A stretch of 64,000 nt of DNA, taken from the NCBI RefSeq assembly GCF_012489685.1, contig NC_080042.1, positions 77,257,093-77,321,092 on the forward strand, written 5' to 3'. The translations under genes were made by a program, and so were the position numbers. How positions within the stretch are numbered: the first letter of the stretch is position 1; every line of letters starts with the position of its first letter. The DNA is from Lotus japonicus (taxonomy: Eukaryota; Streptophyta; Magnoliopsida; Fabales; Fabaceae). Shown here in pieces: positions 1 to 12,300 of this stretch. A model generated the notes under the pieces. It did no database searches. It saw only the letters and a list, made by a program, of their open reading frames with translations, and had not been told where the DNA came from.

Positions 1-818
1 TTTTAAAACTTAAATAAAATGAAAACAATGTCATTTTATAATGAAAATGGGAAACATTAGATGAAATAAAAAGCAAATATACCCATAATTTTCAAATTAG
101 CCCTCTCATCTATGTCTATTAGAAGGGTGTTTATGTTAACACCTTTAATTTTGTTATTTTCCAAAAAAAATCAACTTTGTCAAATGTCTCCTCCACCTTC
201 ATCTCCAAAGCTTGGTGGTAAATTACATTTTTGTGTTGGACTATCTACCTAATGCAAGTTAAAGAACACTTGTGTAGTTTATGTAGTGTATTTGTTAGGA
301 GTAGTTAATAAGCTTCAATAAACTCTAATTAAGTTAATTTCGAAAGGACTCTTTCTCATTTGTTTATATTTCACAACTGTTGTAAATACGTGATCACAAA
401 TTTCAACCGTAAGTTGTCACTTATGACTTATTTTATAAAATATGTTGTCTTCACACTTCTTCCCCTCATACTTTAGAGAGATACAAAAATAAAAGATAAA
501 GAAATGAGTGGTGTGATAGAAGTGTATGAGAGATAAAAAAGCAAAATAGAGTAAATAAAACAAAACGTTAGAGAAATGTGACTGCTTTATTTTTTTTCTT
601 TGAAATGAAATTTAACCCTTTATTACTTGATCTAAATAAATAGTGATAACTGCTAAGAAGTCAATTTGCTGCAACTCAAACTCAAATGACTCCATTTCTT
701 TTTCTTTCTGTTCCCGCGAGTTTAATGATTCATCTTCAACCATTAGCTACCTAAAAACCAGACAAACACCACTTGTTTCAGTTTTGAGGATCCCCAGACA
801 AGAAAAAGAAACAAAAAC
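1..818. other. AT-rich upstream region of the PPR gene, no gene seen
   Basis: No convincing coding sequence is visible. The stretch is AT-rich and holds purine-rich runs around 475-545 that resemble the low-complexity arms of short inverted-repeat elements seen elsewhere in the window (about 53.8-54.1 kb and 58.6-58.8 kb). The last 150 bases should carry the promoter and leader of the PPR gene that starts at 819, but I cannot pick out a TATA box with confidence. Confidence 0.5.
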
Positions 819-3278
819 ATGACACTGTACATGCCATTGTTCAGGTCATGTTCTAGCCTAAGACCACTCACCCAGCTCCACGCACACCTCGTCGTCACTG
901 GCCTCCACCGTGACCAACTTGCCTCTACCAAGCTTCTCGAGTCCTACGCTCAAATGGGTTGTCTCCAATCATCAAGACTCGTTTTCTACGCATACCCATC
1001 TCCTGATTCCTTCATGTTTGGAGTTCTCATCAAGTGTTACCTCTGGAACCACCTGTTTAACCAAGTGCTTTCGCTTTATCATCACCAAATCCACAAGGGT
1101 TCTCAGCTGATACAGAACTGCAGCTTCCTGTACCCTTCTGTTCTGAGGGCTGCTTCTGGTGCTGGTGACTTGGTTTCAGGCAGAAAAATGCATGGGAGGA
1201 TAGTTAAATCCGGGTTTAGCACTGATCATGTCATTGGAACCTCGCTGCTGGGATTGTATGGGGAGTTTTGCTGCTTAAATGATGCTCGGAAGGTGTTTGA
1301 TGAAATGTGTGACAGGGATTTGGTTTCCTGGAGCTCCATTGTTTCATGTTATATTGAGAATGGGCAGCCGAGAGAAGGACTTGAGATGTTTCGTTCGATG
1401 GTCTCCGAGGGAATTAAACCTGACTCGGTTACGTTGCTTAGCATAGCTGAGGCCTGTGCCAAAGTTAGTTGTTTGAGGCTAGCTAAATCTGTTCATGGAT
1501 ATGTGATAAGAAAAGAAATGGTTGATGATGCCAGATTGAATAACTCTCTCATTGTTATGTATAGCCAGTGTGGACACGTGTGTAGAGCGAAAGGGCTTTT
1601 TGAGTACCTCCATGATCCAAGTACTGCTTGTTGGACTTCTATGATTTCATCCTATAATCAAAACGGGTGCTTTGAAGAAGCAATTGATACTTTCATTCAG
1701 ATGCAGGAGTTAGAAGTAGAACCCAATGAAGTGACCATGATTAATGTTCTGCATTTCTGTGCTAGATTAGGCCGGTTAAAGGAGGGGAAGTCAGCTCATT
1801 GCTTTATTTTGAGGAAAGCAATGGATGCTGCTGATCTTGATCTAGGGCCTGCACTGATAGATTTCTATGCTGCATGTTGGAAAATAAGCAGTTGTGAAAA
1901 GCTTCTTCATTTAATGGGAAACAATAATATTGTATCATGGAATACACTTATATCTTTCTATGCTCGGGAGGGTTTAAACCAAGAGGCAATGACACTCTTT
2001 GCACTTATGTTTGCAAAGGGGCTAATGCCTGATTCATTTAGTTTAGCAAGTTCTATTTCAGCAACTGCAAGTGCTGGTTCAATACAATTTGGACAGCAGA
2101 TACACGGCAATGTCATGAAAAGAGGCTTCATGGACGAATTTGTTCAGAACTCCTTGATGGATATGTATTCAAAATGTGGCTTTGTGGACCTGGCATACTC
2201 GATTTTTGACAAGATTACGCAGAAAAGTATTGTGACATGGAACTGTATGATTTGTGGGTTTTCACAGAATGGCATTTCAGTAGAAGCTCTCAACCTATTT
2301 GATGAGATGTACTTCAATAGTCTGGAAATTAATGAAGTAACCTTGTTAAGTGCAATCCAAGCTTCCACCAATTTGGGTTATCTTGAGAAGGGAAAATGGA
2401 TTCACCACAAGATCATTGTTTCCGGTGTACGGAAGGATCTTTACATTGACACAGCCCTGGTAGACATGTACGCGAAGTGTGGAGACCTTCAAACAGCCCA
2501 AAGAGTTTTTAATAGCATGTCAGAGAAAAGTGTGGTGTCATGGAGCACCATGATTGCCGCTTATGGCATCCATGGTCGAATAAATGCTGCCATCTCACTC
2601 TTCACTAAAATGGTTGAGTCAGGAATTAAACCAAATGAAGTAACCTTCATGAACATCTTATCTGCCTGCAGGCATGCTGGATCAGTGGAGGAAGGGAAAT
2701 TATATTTCAACTCAATGAAGGATTATGGCATAGTGCCCAATGCTGAACATTTTTCCTCCATAGTTGACCTTCTAAGCCGCGCCGGTGATATCAATGGAGC
2801 ATATGAAATAACTAAATCGATGTTCCGGCCTATAGATGCTAGCATATGGGGAGCTCTGCTGAATGGATGTAAAATACATGGCAGGATGGACATGATTGAA
2901 AACATCGATAAAGAACTTAGAGAAATAAGTACAGATGATACGGGGTACTATACTTTGTTATCTAACATATATGCAGAAGGAGGGAACTGGTATGAATCCA
3001 GAAAAGTGAGATCAAGGATGGAAGGAATGGGCCTGAAGAAGGTACCTGGGTACAGCACAATTGAGATAGATAGGAAAATCTTCAGATTTGGAGCTGGAGA
3101 TACTTCTGAGTTGCTAATGAAAGAAATTTACATGTTTTTAGAAAAATTTCAAAGCTTGGCACAGGAACAAGGATGTGATGTAGAATGCTATAGTACAGTG
3201 TATGGTACTAGATCTAGTGTATTTCTTGAGGATTGTAGTGTTCATAACTTGCAGAGAGAAGATAGCAGTTGCACTTGA
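819..3278 (+). CDS. Pentatricopeptide repeat protein, PLS/E class, At1g69350-like
   Basis: This intronless gene encodes 819 residues. Successive PPR units of the P, L and S types run through most of the protein, each with the usual 'VSWxxxI/MxxYxxNGxxxEAxxLFxxM' pattern followed by 'G(I/L)xP(D/N)xVT'. From about residue 672 the typical E motif follows (WGALLNGCKIHG, YYTLLSNIYAEGGNW, KVPGYSTIEID), and the protein ends soon after with no DYW domain. Such E-class proteins bind organellar RNA, one base per repeat, and usually act in C-to-U editing with a deaminase supplied in trans; that role is known of the family and not shown here. The N terminus (LFRSCSSLRPLTQLHAHLVVTG) and overall pattern match what I recall of Arabidopsis At1g69350, annotated as mitochondrial. 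The first ATG in frame is taken as the start. It is intact, with no frameshift. Confidence 0.95.
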   Translation: MTLYMPLFRSCSSLRPLTQLHAHLVVTGLHRDQLASTKLLESYAQMGCLQSSRLVFYAYPSPDSFMFGVLIKCYLWNHLFNQVLSLYHHQIHKGSQLIQNCSFLYPSVLRAASGAGDLVSGRKMHGRIVKSGFSTDHVIGTSLLGLYGEFCCLNDARKVFDEMCDRDLVSWSSIVSCYIENGQPREGLEMFRSMVSEGIKPDSVTLLSIAEACAKVSCLRLAKSVHGYVIRKEMVDDARLNNSLIVMYSQCGHVCRAKGLFEYLHDPSTACWTSMISSYNQNGCFEEAIDTFIQMQELEVEPNEVTMINVLHFCARLGRLKEGKSAHCFILRKAMDAADLDLGPALIDFYAACWKISSCEKLLHLMGNNNIVSWNTLISFYAREGLNQEAMTLFALMFAKGLMPDSFSLASSISATASAGSIQFGQQIHGNVMKRGFMDEFVQNSLMDMYSKCGFVDLAYSIFDKITQKSIVTWNCMICGFSQNGISVEALNLFDEMYFNSLEINEVTLLSAIQASTNLGYLEKGKWIHHKIIVSGVRKDLYIDTALVDMYAKCGDLQTAQRVFNSMSEKSVVSWSTMIAAYGIHGRINAAISLFTKMVESGIKPNEVTFMNILSACRHAGSVEEGKLYFNSMKDYGIVPNAEHFSSIVDLLSRAGDINGAYEITKSMFRPIDASIWGALLNGCKIHGRMDMIENIDKELREISTDDTGYYTLLSNIYAEGGNWYESRKVRSRMEGMGLKKVPGYSTIEIDRKIFRFGAGDTSELLMKEIYMFLEKFQSLAQEQGCDVECYSTVYGTRSSVFLEDCSVHNLQREDSSCT

Positions 3279-3801
3279 GATAAATCAGTCCAATTTTAGA
3301 ATAATACCATTATTTTTTGAGAAATTATTTACAGAGATTCAATCATTACTACAATGCAAACCAGCAGCGTCCAATAGAAAAAAAAAATTATATTGGATAC
3401 TACTCCATCGGTTCTTTTTAGATTTATTCATTTCCAGACCATTAACTTATCAAATTACATCCAATGCTGTGCTAAACTTATTCAATATCCAATACTACTA
3501 TAACAATAACTACTCAATGCATCACCATATAATCAGGTCATGCAGATGAAAAATCCTTATATATCAAAGTACTTAACCCAATACATCACCGATGTCTTTG
3601 GGATTGCATGTTATCCATGAGCCTCCTGGTATTGTTTTTTTTTTTGGGTCAATAGCCCCCTGGTAGTTGTAGGAGTCTTTTGTTTCAGGATTTTATGGGA
3701 GTGTCTTTTCCGAGATCAGTAGCTAGTTCGCTTCTTGTTGTTTTCGGGCTTGGCCCATCTACTAAAAAAAGCACTACCCCATTGAGATTTAATTTAAATT
3801 A
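3279..3801. other. 3' flank of the PPR gene with a possible LINE 3'-end scrap
   Basis: The first ~250 bases should hold the PPR 3'UTR. At about 3620-3665 a near-repeat (agcctcctggta / agccccctggta) surrounds a T-run ending in gggtcaat, which fits a tiny retrotransposed insertion. The stretch 3725-3772 (cttcttgttgttttcgggct, then cccatctact and an A-run) has the look of the 3' end of a plant L1-type LINE; I see no coding part and no clear TSD. Confidence 0.35.
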
Positions 3802-4892
3802 GGCTTAATTGCACTTTTGCTCCCTGATCTTTCACCTTTGTGCGATTTACCTCCCTCATCTTTAAAATGAGCGAATTTCCTCCCTCTTCTATTAATATGT
3901 GCGATTTAGGCCCTTCCGTTAGTTAGCCGTCCAATTACTAACGGCGGTTGCTATTTTCACCCTCCCTTTTACTAACCACACCCCCATATCAGAAATAAAA
4001 ATAAAAATAAAAATAAAAAAAGGAGGTAAATTGCACAAAGGTGAAAGATCAGGGGGCAAAAGTGCAATTAAGCTAAAAAATAAAAAAATAAATGAAATAA
4101 ATTAAATAAATTAAATACAATTAATAGAAAATAAAAAAAAACTGGAAAAAAATATTTTTATAAAAATCAAAGAAAAAATAATAAAATAAATGAAATAAGT
4201 TAAATACAAATAATAGAAAATGAAAAAACATTTATATAAAATAAAAAAAAAGCTGAAAAAAATATTTTTATAAAAATCAAAGAAAAAATGTTTTTATAAA
4301 TTCAAAGAAAATAAATTATTTTTTTTAATTGAAGATAGAAATTTAAAAATAAAATAAAAGAATATTATTTTTAATTTAGTGTAGGTGGTGCAAATAGAAA
4401 CAAATTCTTCTTTTATTTTATTTTTAAATTTCTATCTTCAATTAAAAAAATATGTTATTTTCTTTGACTTTATAAAAACATTTTTTTCTTTGATTTTTAT
4501 AAAAAAAAATTCAGTTTTTTCTTTGATTTTATAAAAATATTTTTTCATTTTCTATTAATTGTATTTAACTTATTTCATTTATTTTATTATTTTTTCTTTG
4601 ATTTTTATAAAAATATTTTTTCAGTTTTTTTTAATTTATAGTTTTTTTTTATTTTCTATTAATTTTATTTAATTTATTTAATTTATTTTTTTATTTTTAT
4701 TTCTGATAAGGGGGTGTGGTTAGTAAAAGGGGGGTGAAAATAGCAACCACCGTTAGCAATTGGACGGCTAACTAACGGAAGGGCCTAAATCACACATATT
4801 AATAGAAGAGGGAGGGAATTCGCTCATTTTAAAGATGAGAGAGGTAAATCGCACAAAGGTGAAAGATCAGGGAGCAAAAGTGCAATTAAGCC
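3802..4892. mobile_element. Mutator-like foldback element with 9-bp TSD
   Basis: The termini are inverted copies of each other for about 200 bases, beginning ggcttaattgcacttttgct at the left and reading the same on the opposite strand at the right. The flanking 9-mer tttaaatta is present at 3793-3801 and again at 4893-4901, the TSD size of Mutator-type elements. The AT-rich centre is itself palindromic: 4321-4430 mirrors across its middle. A third copy of the terminus, inverted relative to the left end, sits inside at about 4022-4074. There is no transposase, so the element is non-autonomous. Transcribed, it would form a hairpin of several hundred base pairs. Confidence 0.88.
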
Positions 4893-4901
4893 TTTAAATT
4901 A

Positions 4902-5725
4902 TTATTTAATAGTAGAAATTCAATTTAGCTACATATGTGGTTATAATGTTCAGTTGTTCACATTAATCAGTTTATGCTCTAGGTATTGTATGTTTGAAAG
5001 GCAGAAAAATCTCTGTTTAGATCCTAATAAAACAATATTGATTTTTTTTTCACACATGTTTTATTCATGGCAGATAATCAATCATGCTCGAGTTAAGAAC
5101 ATACACCTGAAAAGTTAACTCTTGCGATGACATCTTTTTTTCCATTTGCAAATACATAAACTTAAAATCTTATTTAAGAGAAATAAGATATGTACTAGAA
5201 AAACAACATTGAGCGTGATATCAATAAATTAAAAGAGACTTTTTAAAAAAAAAACATGGCATAAAATAAACACAACAAAAAGATGCAATAAAAATTATTT
5301 ATTTAATAGTATTTCATACCATTATTCATCTATGAAGAACTCAAAAAAAATTGAGATCAATGTGTTATTTATCGTAAAAGACTTTAAGTCAATTGTATTA
5401 TGAACACACAATACAATGTATTAGAGTTTGCTTTGCTTGACAAAATTATGTTTAATATAATTAAGTTTGACAATGAAGTTTAAAAATATGAATTGGACCA
5501 ACACACATTGACTCAATTGGTAAAAATTAATAATTATCTATTAAAAAGTTAAATTTTGATTACCAATATAAATGTTGTGTTAATTGATGATCTATAAATA
5601 TTCTTTATATGTGTACGTACACTTTTTGGTGGACATACAAGACACATGCCGCACTAATAAAATATGTCCAAATAACATTTTCTATAAAAAAAAAACAATA
5701 TGCATATATAGATGAAATTTAATTC
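4902..5725. other. AT-rich intergenic, nothing recognised
   Basis: I see only AT-rich sequence with short A- and T-runs and no reading frame of interest. Confidence 0.5.
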
Positions 5726-5737
5726 TTAACAACATTT

Positions 5738-5886
5738 TTTTTATAGGCAAATGTTAGTGATTAGTTGTTAGTAAATTAGAAAATTTCTTCAAATTTCCTT
5801 CCTAGGATTCGAACCCTGGACCTTCCCCTCCCCAACCCTTATGTCCCATAACTCTTACCACTTGAATTAACCCTCGGGGACAATTT
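5738..5886 (-). mobile_element. tRNA-derived SINE with 12-bp TSD
   Basis: Read on the minus strand the element starts with a tRNA-like head (attcaagtggtaagagtt, an A-box relative) followed by a B-box match (ggttcgaatcc), and ends in a T/A-rich tail. The 12-mer ttaacaacattt stands on both sides, at 5726-5737 and 5887-5898, as expected for target-primed reverse transcription. Related copies lie at 34004-34133 and about 50985-51092. Confidence 0.8.
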
Positions 5887-5898
5887 TTAACAACATTT

Positions 5899-8800
5899 AA
5901 TTTAATATTCTCAAAGTAGTGAGAGATTGAAAAATGATGAGTTCCGAGCAAAAAAGGGTTGAAAAATTGACATGAGAAAGAGGAAAAGAGAAAGGTGGGT
6001 GAGAAGAGGAGGAAAACGACAAAGTTGTAGCAGATGACTGAAAAGGAGTATCATTCATGAGTTAGGTCTGTGTTTGATGCTTTGGGGAATGACAAGGAAA
6101 GTATGTCTCTCTCTGTGACGTGAGAGTGAGAGAGAGATAGAGAGAGATAGTACTGGTAGCATAGCAACTCTCTCTCAAGTACAACTAGCCAATAAGAATA
6201 GGCGACTATTATTCTATTGCTTTCTCTTTCTTTCTCTATGTCTGACTAATTAACGTGTTGAAATCCCAACAATTCTCAGACTGCTGCTAAGATCTAAGCT
6301 TAGGTAAGGTACTAGTACAACATTACTACAATATATATGGATCCAATATTTTATCCTTTCTCTCTCTCTCTCTCTTCAGTGCCCATAACATCAAATAATA
6401 TTAATTAATTTAATAAACAAATATGCTTCTTTTTTGCTGTTGTCTCCTCGCCGACGCCACCACACACACCCTCGTCAACTCCTTATCCTAGTACTATTTT
6501 AATTTTCACCAATCACTGGAAAATGTTTTTTCGATCCCGGAACAGTACCGGCGGTTTCAAACTACTACCAAACCACCAAACATTTTTCTATAAATTAGTA
6601 ATAGTTTTTCGGATTTATATCTATTTGGTTTGATAGTTTTTACTTTTATTAATAATTCTAAAAACATCACTTTCATTTTAAAATATTTATACGGTAAATA
6701 ATTATTATTTTTTACTTTTATTGTAGTATTAGTACAAGTTGTGTATAATTAATTATATGAAAAGAAAAAGAAAATAACGTGGCTTTAATTTATGATTATT
6801 GAAAATAGTTAGTAAAAAACTTTTTTTCTTACAGGTTAGCACTACCAAAGGTAACCTTGTTCGAGTCGGAAACATTCATATCGTAGTAAGATTAACTTCT
6901 CCAACGAAAGTTTATTTAATCCACAAGACTCGAATGAGAGATTTTACTTAAAAGGAATAAAACATGTAGCACGTGAGTGAAAGAAAAATGTTATACATTG
7001 GGCACTATATGCCATTATCCGATCCCACAACTTCTACACATAGATATGACTTGTAAAAAAAAATCAAATAACTAATATTACTTTGTAAGAAAATTATTAA
7101 ATAATTGTATGGCATCAATGTAAAATTGATAAATTGAAGAGTTTTTGTGGTAAAAAATTGAAGAGTTTATTAAAACGGTGAAGATAAATAACAATAGAAA
7201 AATACTTCTTAAAATGGTCTCAAATTCTTTTGTGGGATCACAAACCTCAATATGTTTTAATATGTATTACATTATTTCGCTTATTATTATTGTATGTGAA
7301 AAAGTGTAAATAGTCATCCTTAATTAACTCCATTGCAACTTCTATTTTACTAAATTTTATTTAAAGTACTTTTATTAGTTGATTTAGAAAAATAATATAA
7401 GTTGTATATAAAATATGTAGTATATATATGTTTAGATTTATCTAAAACTCAGACGATACAAGTTCGATTCTAACGTGTCAATTTTTTTAAACATGTATTC
7501 TATACTAAGTTAAAGCTCTCAGCTAACTATTTAACACAAATGCATTATAGATATTCTAAATGAAATCTCTATGCTTAAACTAGAATAATATTGAATTAGT
7601 TGATCTACCCAAGGTAAAATTTTACTCTTCTAGTATCAAAAAAAAAAATTTTACTCTTCTGATTGTGTGCCGGGGGACACATTGGAATAACCATATGCAC
7701 ATCCAGTGAACAATCCTTTTGGAATCTTGCCTTATTTACTTTTCCTTCCATGTCTTGACCGTGTCAGACAAGCTGGTGTGTAAGCATGTCAGAAAATCAT
7801 TCAATCCAGACCACAACCTTTACCTTTTTCTTTCTATTTTTGAGTTAAAGAGAAAGAAAAGAAAAAAGAAAAAAGGGGAACCATTTACAGTCTCCAAAAG
7901 ACAGGTACGGCTAGTTGTAGACAAGCATGCTTTCTGTTTTTTTGTGCTAAACTCTTACAAGTTGCACTTCAATTTTGTTGGTTCACTGATTCTGCATATT
8001 GATGTACAGGTAACATTAGTTGCTCAAACATCCATTTATTATTTATATATGATCATGGTAGTGCTGCTATTCTTGGGTGCTAAATTCACACACTTCTCAT
8101 TTCCTTTATTTTCTCTATATTCACGGAATTAAATTGAACTTTCTGGTCACCCTCAAATAATCATTTATCCATAAATATATAATTCAATGAAGATGTCAAG
8201 AGAAGAAAAAATCAATGAAAGTTAACATTAAATATTAAGATGAAACTACTCAGATTGATTTAGTTGTACAATGGCGTTACGTTTCTCTTAATTAACAATA
8301 TTCTATTTGATTGGTGTCTGTGATTGTGAAATACGTTTAGCATCTAGTACTTTTTCCAACAACCAACATGCAACATAGTGAACAAAAAAATCGTGTATCA
8401 GATGATTATTTGTTTTCATACAGACACAAAGGAAGAGGTAAACATGGCGCTGCCACATTCTCTGCACTTCAATAACTCACTCATGTGTGCTCCTCAAGCT
8501 CTGCGATAGCCTGAGACTCCACGATGATGGGAGACAAGTTTGAGAAAACCACGATGATGAGAGACAAGTTTGATTTTTCCCTCTAGCAACCAGAAACTAG
8601 CTTCAAAAGACCAAAAGAAGAAAAGAGAAAATCTTACACAAAACACATGTTTTTTTTTTTTGAAAACGAAACACATGTTGTTCTTTGTTTTAGTGCATGT
8701 TTTGAAAATTCTTCTATAATTGATTCTAAAATTAAAATAAATTCTAGAGAGAAGCTGCCCTGAGTAGCTTTTGGATGTCAAAATTGATTATGAGAAAAGA

Positions 8801-9384
8801 AAATTGATCCAAACATTTTAAGCGAGGTGGATAAATGCCTACCAGAAGAGTAGGAATTGCAATATAATGGTAAATTTTTCCTTAATATCCTGTGATTCCT
8901 TTGATAGAAACAAAACAGAACCTATTACCTATGATATGTTCAATTATGCTACAGAATAGCTTGTGATTGAGGATAACAATACCATCATACACATCCATAA
9001 CAAAGTACAAATCTAATACTATACCATATGCTAATTATAGTCCTATTAGATGAAGGCCAACTCATTCAGCATAGTACAACAAGTCAACAACCAAGGGTGA
9101 TCAAAAAATTAGTAAAAATCCCACAAAATGAGTGCGCACTGAAATGAAGGGACACTGGTATATATCTCAAAAGTTCTATAAAAAGATAATAAGAAGAAAT
9201 CATGCAACATTATTTAAGAATAATACAAGTTGGTATCACCCGAAGACTGAAAATCAAGCATATACCCAAATACGGGTTGAAGAAATTTACAAGACAAATC
9301 CTCATGCCTCGGAACGTCAATGTAGAACTGATCCTGCTTACCTCTATATATTCTCATCTAAAAATCTTAAGCCTCTTGTGGTGA
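5899..9384. other. Gene-free interval between PPR and DUF863 genes
   Basis: No coding gene is supported. It contains GA-rich sequence (5935-6150), a CT microsatellite (6359-6375) and two micro-insertions with TSDs: at 7616-7660 (aaaattttactcttct repeated around agtatc plus A-run) and at 8641-8679 (aaacacatgtt repeated around a T-run plus gaaaacg). A short direct repeat (ccacgatgatg...gagacaagtttg) is present at 8520-8571. The last ~300 bases before 9385 would be the 3'UTR of the DUF863 gene. Confidence 0.5.
6359..6375. repeat. CT microsatellite
   Basis: An uninterrupted run of about eight TC units within a longer CT-rich stretch. It lies near nothing that can be shown to be transcribed. Confidence 0.85.
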
Positions 9385-12300
9385 TTAGGTTAACGGGATC
9401 AATGGAGGATTACCTGCAGGGCACCTTTGTCGGCGGGGCCTTCTGGTTGTCTTGCCCCAACCTGTTAGGCTCCTATCCTCCAATCCGACTTCAATATTAT
9501 TAAGCTGCTGCATCAGCGGGGTGCTAGTTTCATTGGTTGGTGCTGGTGGCGGTGTCGGGGGAGAAGGGGCAACCTGAGCACGCCGCCTTCCCCTCCCACT
9601 TCCATTCCTGGATGAGGTTCTCCTGGTCAATCCTGAATTCCATGAATGACCTGCTGCTCGCATAATCCCTCCAAATGTCTGAATATCTTCTGTCACTTCA
9701 TGCCTTGATAAAGACACAAGGCCTGGAAGGATGTCCCTTTGGAAATCCCTCCGCTGCCTCCCTCGTCTTGCTGGCCCCCTTCGTGCCCGAGTAGGTACCG
9801 GAGTTGTTTCTTCCACTTTGAAGTTTTCTGGAACAAGAGGCTGGGGCATGTACTCTTCTTCCTTCATCTCCTTCATGTTCAATGTCATGTACTCAAAGTA
9901 ATCCCCTGGGTCAGAGGAACACTCATTATCTTGACCATTATTTTCTCTTGAAAGACCACACTTGCCCTCAGGATTATCTTTATATGAGGAAACTACATCC
10001 ACAAACCAACTTAGCGGGTCCACCACTGGACTTTCTGATGGACTACTGATCACAGCATCCAGTTGATCACAGGGAAGAGATGACAGCGCCACGATTGCGT
10101 CTGCTGCATTTTTCACAAGTTCATCCTGTTGCTGTTCAACCCTGTCTTGTGGGCCTTGTGGTGATGCTACAGAAGCTTGAAGCTGCTTTTCCGCAGGAGC
10201 ATCCTCCTCCTCCTCCTCCTCCTCAGGAACAGCAGGGGCTTCTAGATCTATTTCTACCCTCATTTTTATATCGGCACTTGGTACAGTTGTCAAAGATTCT
10301 TCATCCTCACTCATTGTCAAGTTCAGATCAATTTGGTGGTTTGCTCCTGTTGTAGGAGATCTTGTCTTACTAACAACAGTTTCAGTGAATGCTTCTTTGT
10401 CCAACTCAACAACATCAGCATCACAAGGCAAGTTAATATCAATTATCTGGCTTTTCTTTTTAGTTTCCACCACTTCTACATCAGAAGGATTGGGAATTGT
10501 CATCACGGGAGAAGTGATTGAAGACAGCTCCTTGGGAGAAATATGAGGCATATCAAATATGGAAACACCAAGAATTTTCTTATTACTAGAGCTTTCACTT
10601 ATCCCTGTCCTCCTTGGCTCAATATTATAAGAACACAAAACTGAAGTTGCACTGTGCATAAATTTTCCGCTTGGCCCCTTTCCAGTTTTATCTTTGTTGG
10701 ATATTGAAGCAGCATGGGAAAAACTCGAGTTTCCTGTAGTACTGCCTGTCTCAGTATTTTGTGCTTCATTCTTACAAGTAGTCTTCACTCTAAGCCAAGG
10801 AAGCACAGCATGACGCTCCTCATGCTTCAATTCTCCATCCCTTATCCCCACACCGGACTGGGGAACTAAGTTGTTGCACGAACCATTTGAAAGAATCACA
10901 TTCAAGTCAATATCTTTTCCAGATCTCTTTCCATTGCAATTGGAATTTGAAACCTTATAATCATTGTTGATGAATCGTTCAGGAATTATCTTACAGTCAT
11001 TGTTCAGATAGTCATTGTTAATAGAAGAGATGTTTATTGATGGTTCCTTGGACACAGATGAAGACCCAGGGTAAAATCTGTTCTGTATAGGTACATCATA
11101 TTGAAAACCTGGGTTAGGCTTGGAATTGATATTTAGAGGCCAACTATCTTCCAATATCCCATTGACTTGACGTGACTGGGAACCTCTACTCAACGCACCA
11201 GGTACATTTAGATATGGAGGTGTCTGAACAGATGACAACTTCTGGCTCAGGCTGCTGCTTGCCATGTCCCAAGAAGAAGCTGAATGAGACCAGGACTTAG
11301 ATAGATCATAGGAAGGAGCAACCGCTGAAAGCCCAGGTCGATGTAGAGGTGCCACAGATTCAAGATGCTTATTAATGGAGTATTCATGATTTCTTTCACC
11401 CATATGTAAATCACTAGCTGTCTTTTCTCTCCACATATCACCCTTTCTTCGACCATCCAGACAATCAGATGCAGGTTCATGAACTTTACTAATTGCATCT
11501 TGCATTGTTTGGGAAGATAAAAGTGATTTCTCCAGTTTGAGGACTTGAGGAATGGGTTGTAGGTTGCTTTTAGATTGCCCTGTCAACATTACAAACATGA
11601 TTGTTATGGAACAAATTTAATCAGATGTGAAGTCTGCAAAGAGTATGGTAACCCATCAGCTCTAACAAATCCTAACAAAACCCAAGTTTAGTTCTTCCTG
11701 TCTCTTTTATCTGCTTATTTTAACAAAGTCATAATAAGACAAGATAATCTTAATAATTATCAGCTTTTTCTTAAAGACTAATTTTGCTACCAATTCTCTA
11801 AGAAAAATAAGACGGTCAGTTGCAAAATTCAACATAAAAACAACTTATATGGGAGAAGAGGGGGAGAAAGAGTGTTTGAGGGGGAATATGAAGCAACTCA
11901 ATAAGTCTAACCTGCCTCCACCGATGACGGAATCCACCCTTTACCAGTCTCATTGTTCTTCAAATATCCATTATTTCGGGCCCAACTGTCAGTTCCATGA
12001 TGTGAGTTTGGTAAATTTTCCCTGGATAAACCAAAAAATTGCGACTTTTGTTTGGAAGTGGCAGTAAGATCGGAGCATTCAGTTGCAGCTTGACGGGAAG
12101 TATGGCTCAGAAGGTGAACATAAGGAAAATCATATGTTTCTTCCACTTGAACAGGTTCATTCAAGTCAGCCAAACCATTTCTTATGCTTAAAGACTGCTC
12201 AGATCTTGATGCGTCCTCCTGGCTACCAGTTTTCACACCATTGCCATAAAAATGTTTCCCATCATCCTCTTTTCCATTTTTACAATTTCTATCAGAAAGA

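Noticed and set aside
5738..5886. tRNA gene
   Set aside because: The A- and B-box-like sequence does not fold into a full cloverleaf, and the unit is flanked by a 12-bp TSD, so it is a SINE.
7719..8132. Open frame of 137 codons between PPR and DUF863
   Set aside because: Low-complexity lysine-rich and hydrophobic composition, no recognisable domain, no upstream exon or promoter context.
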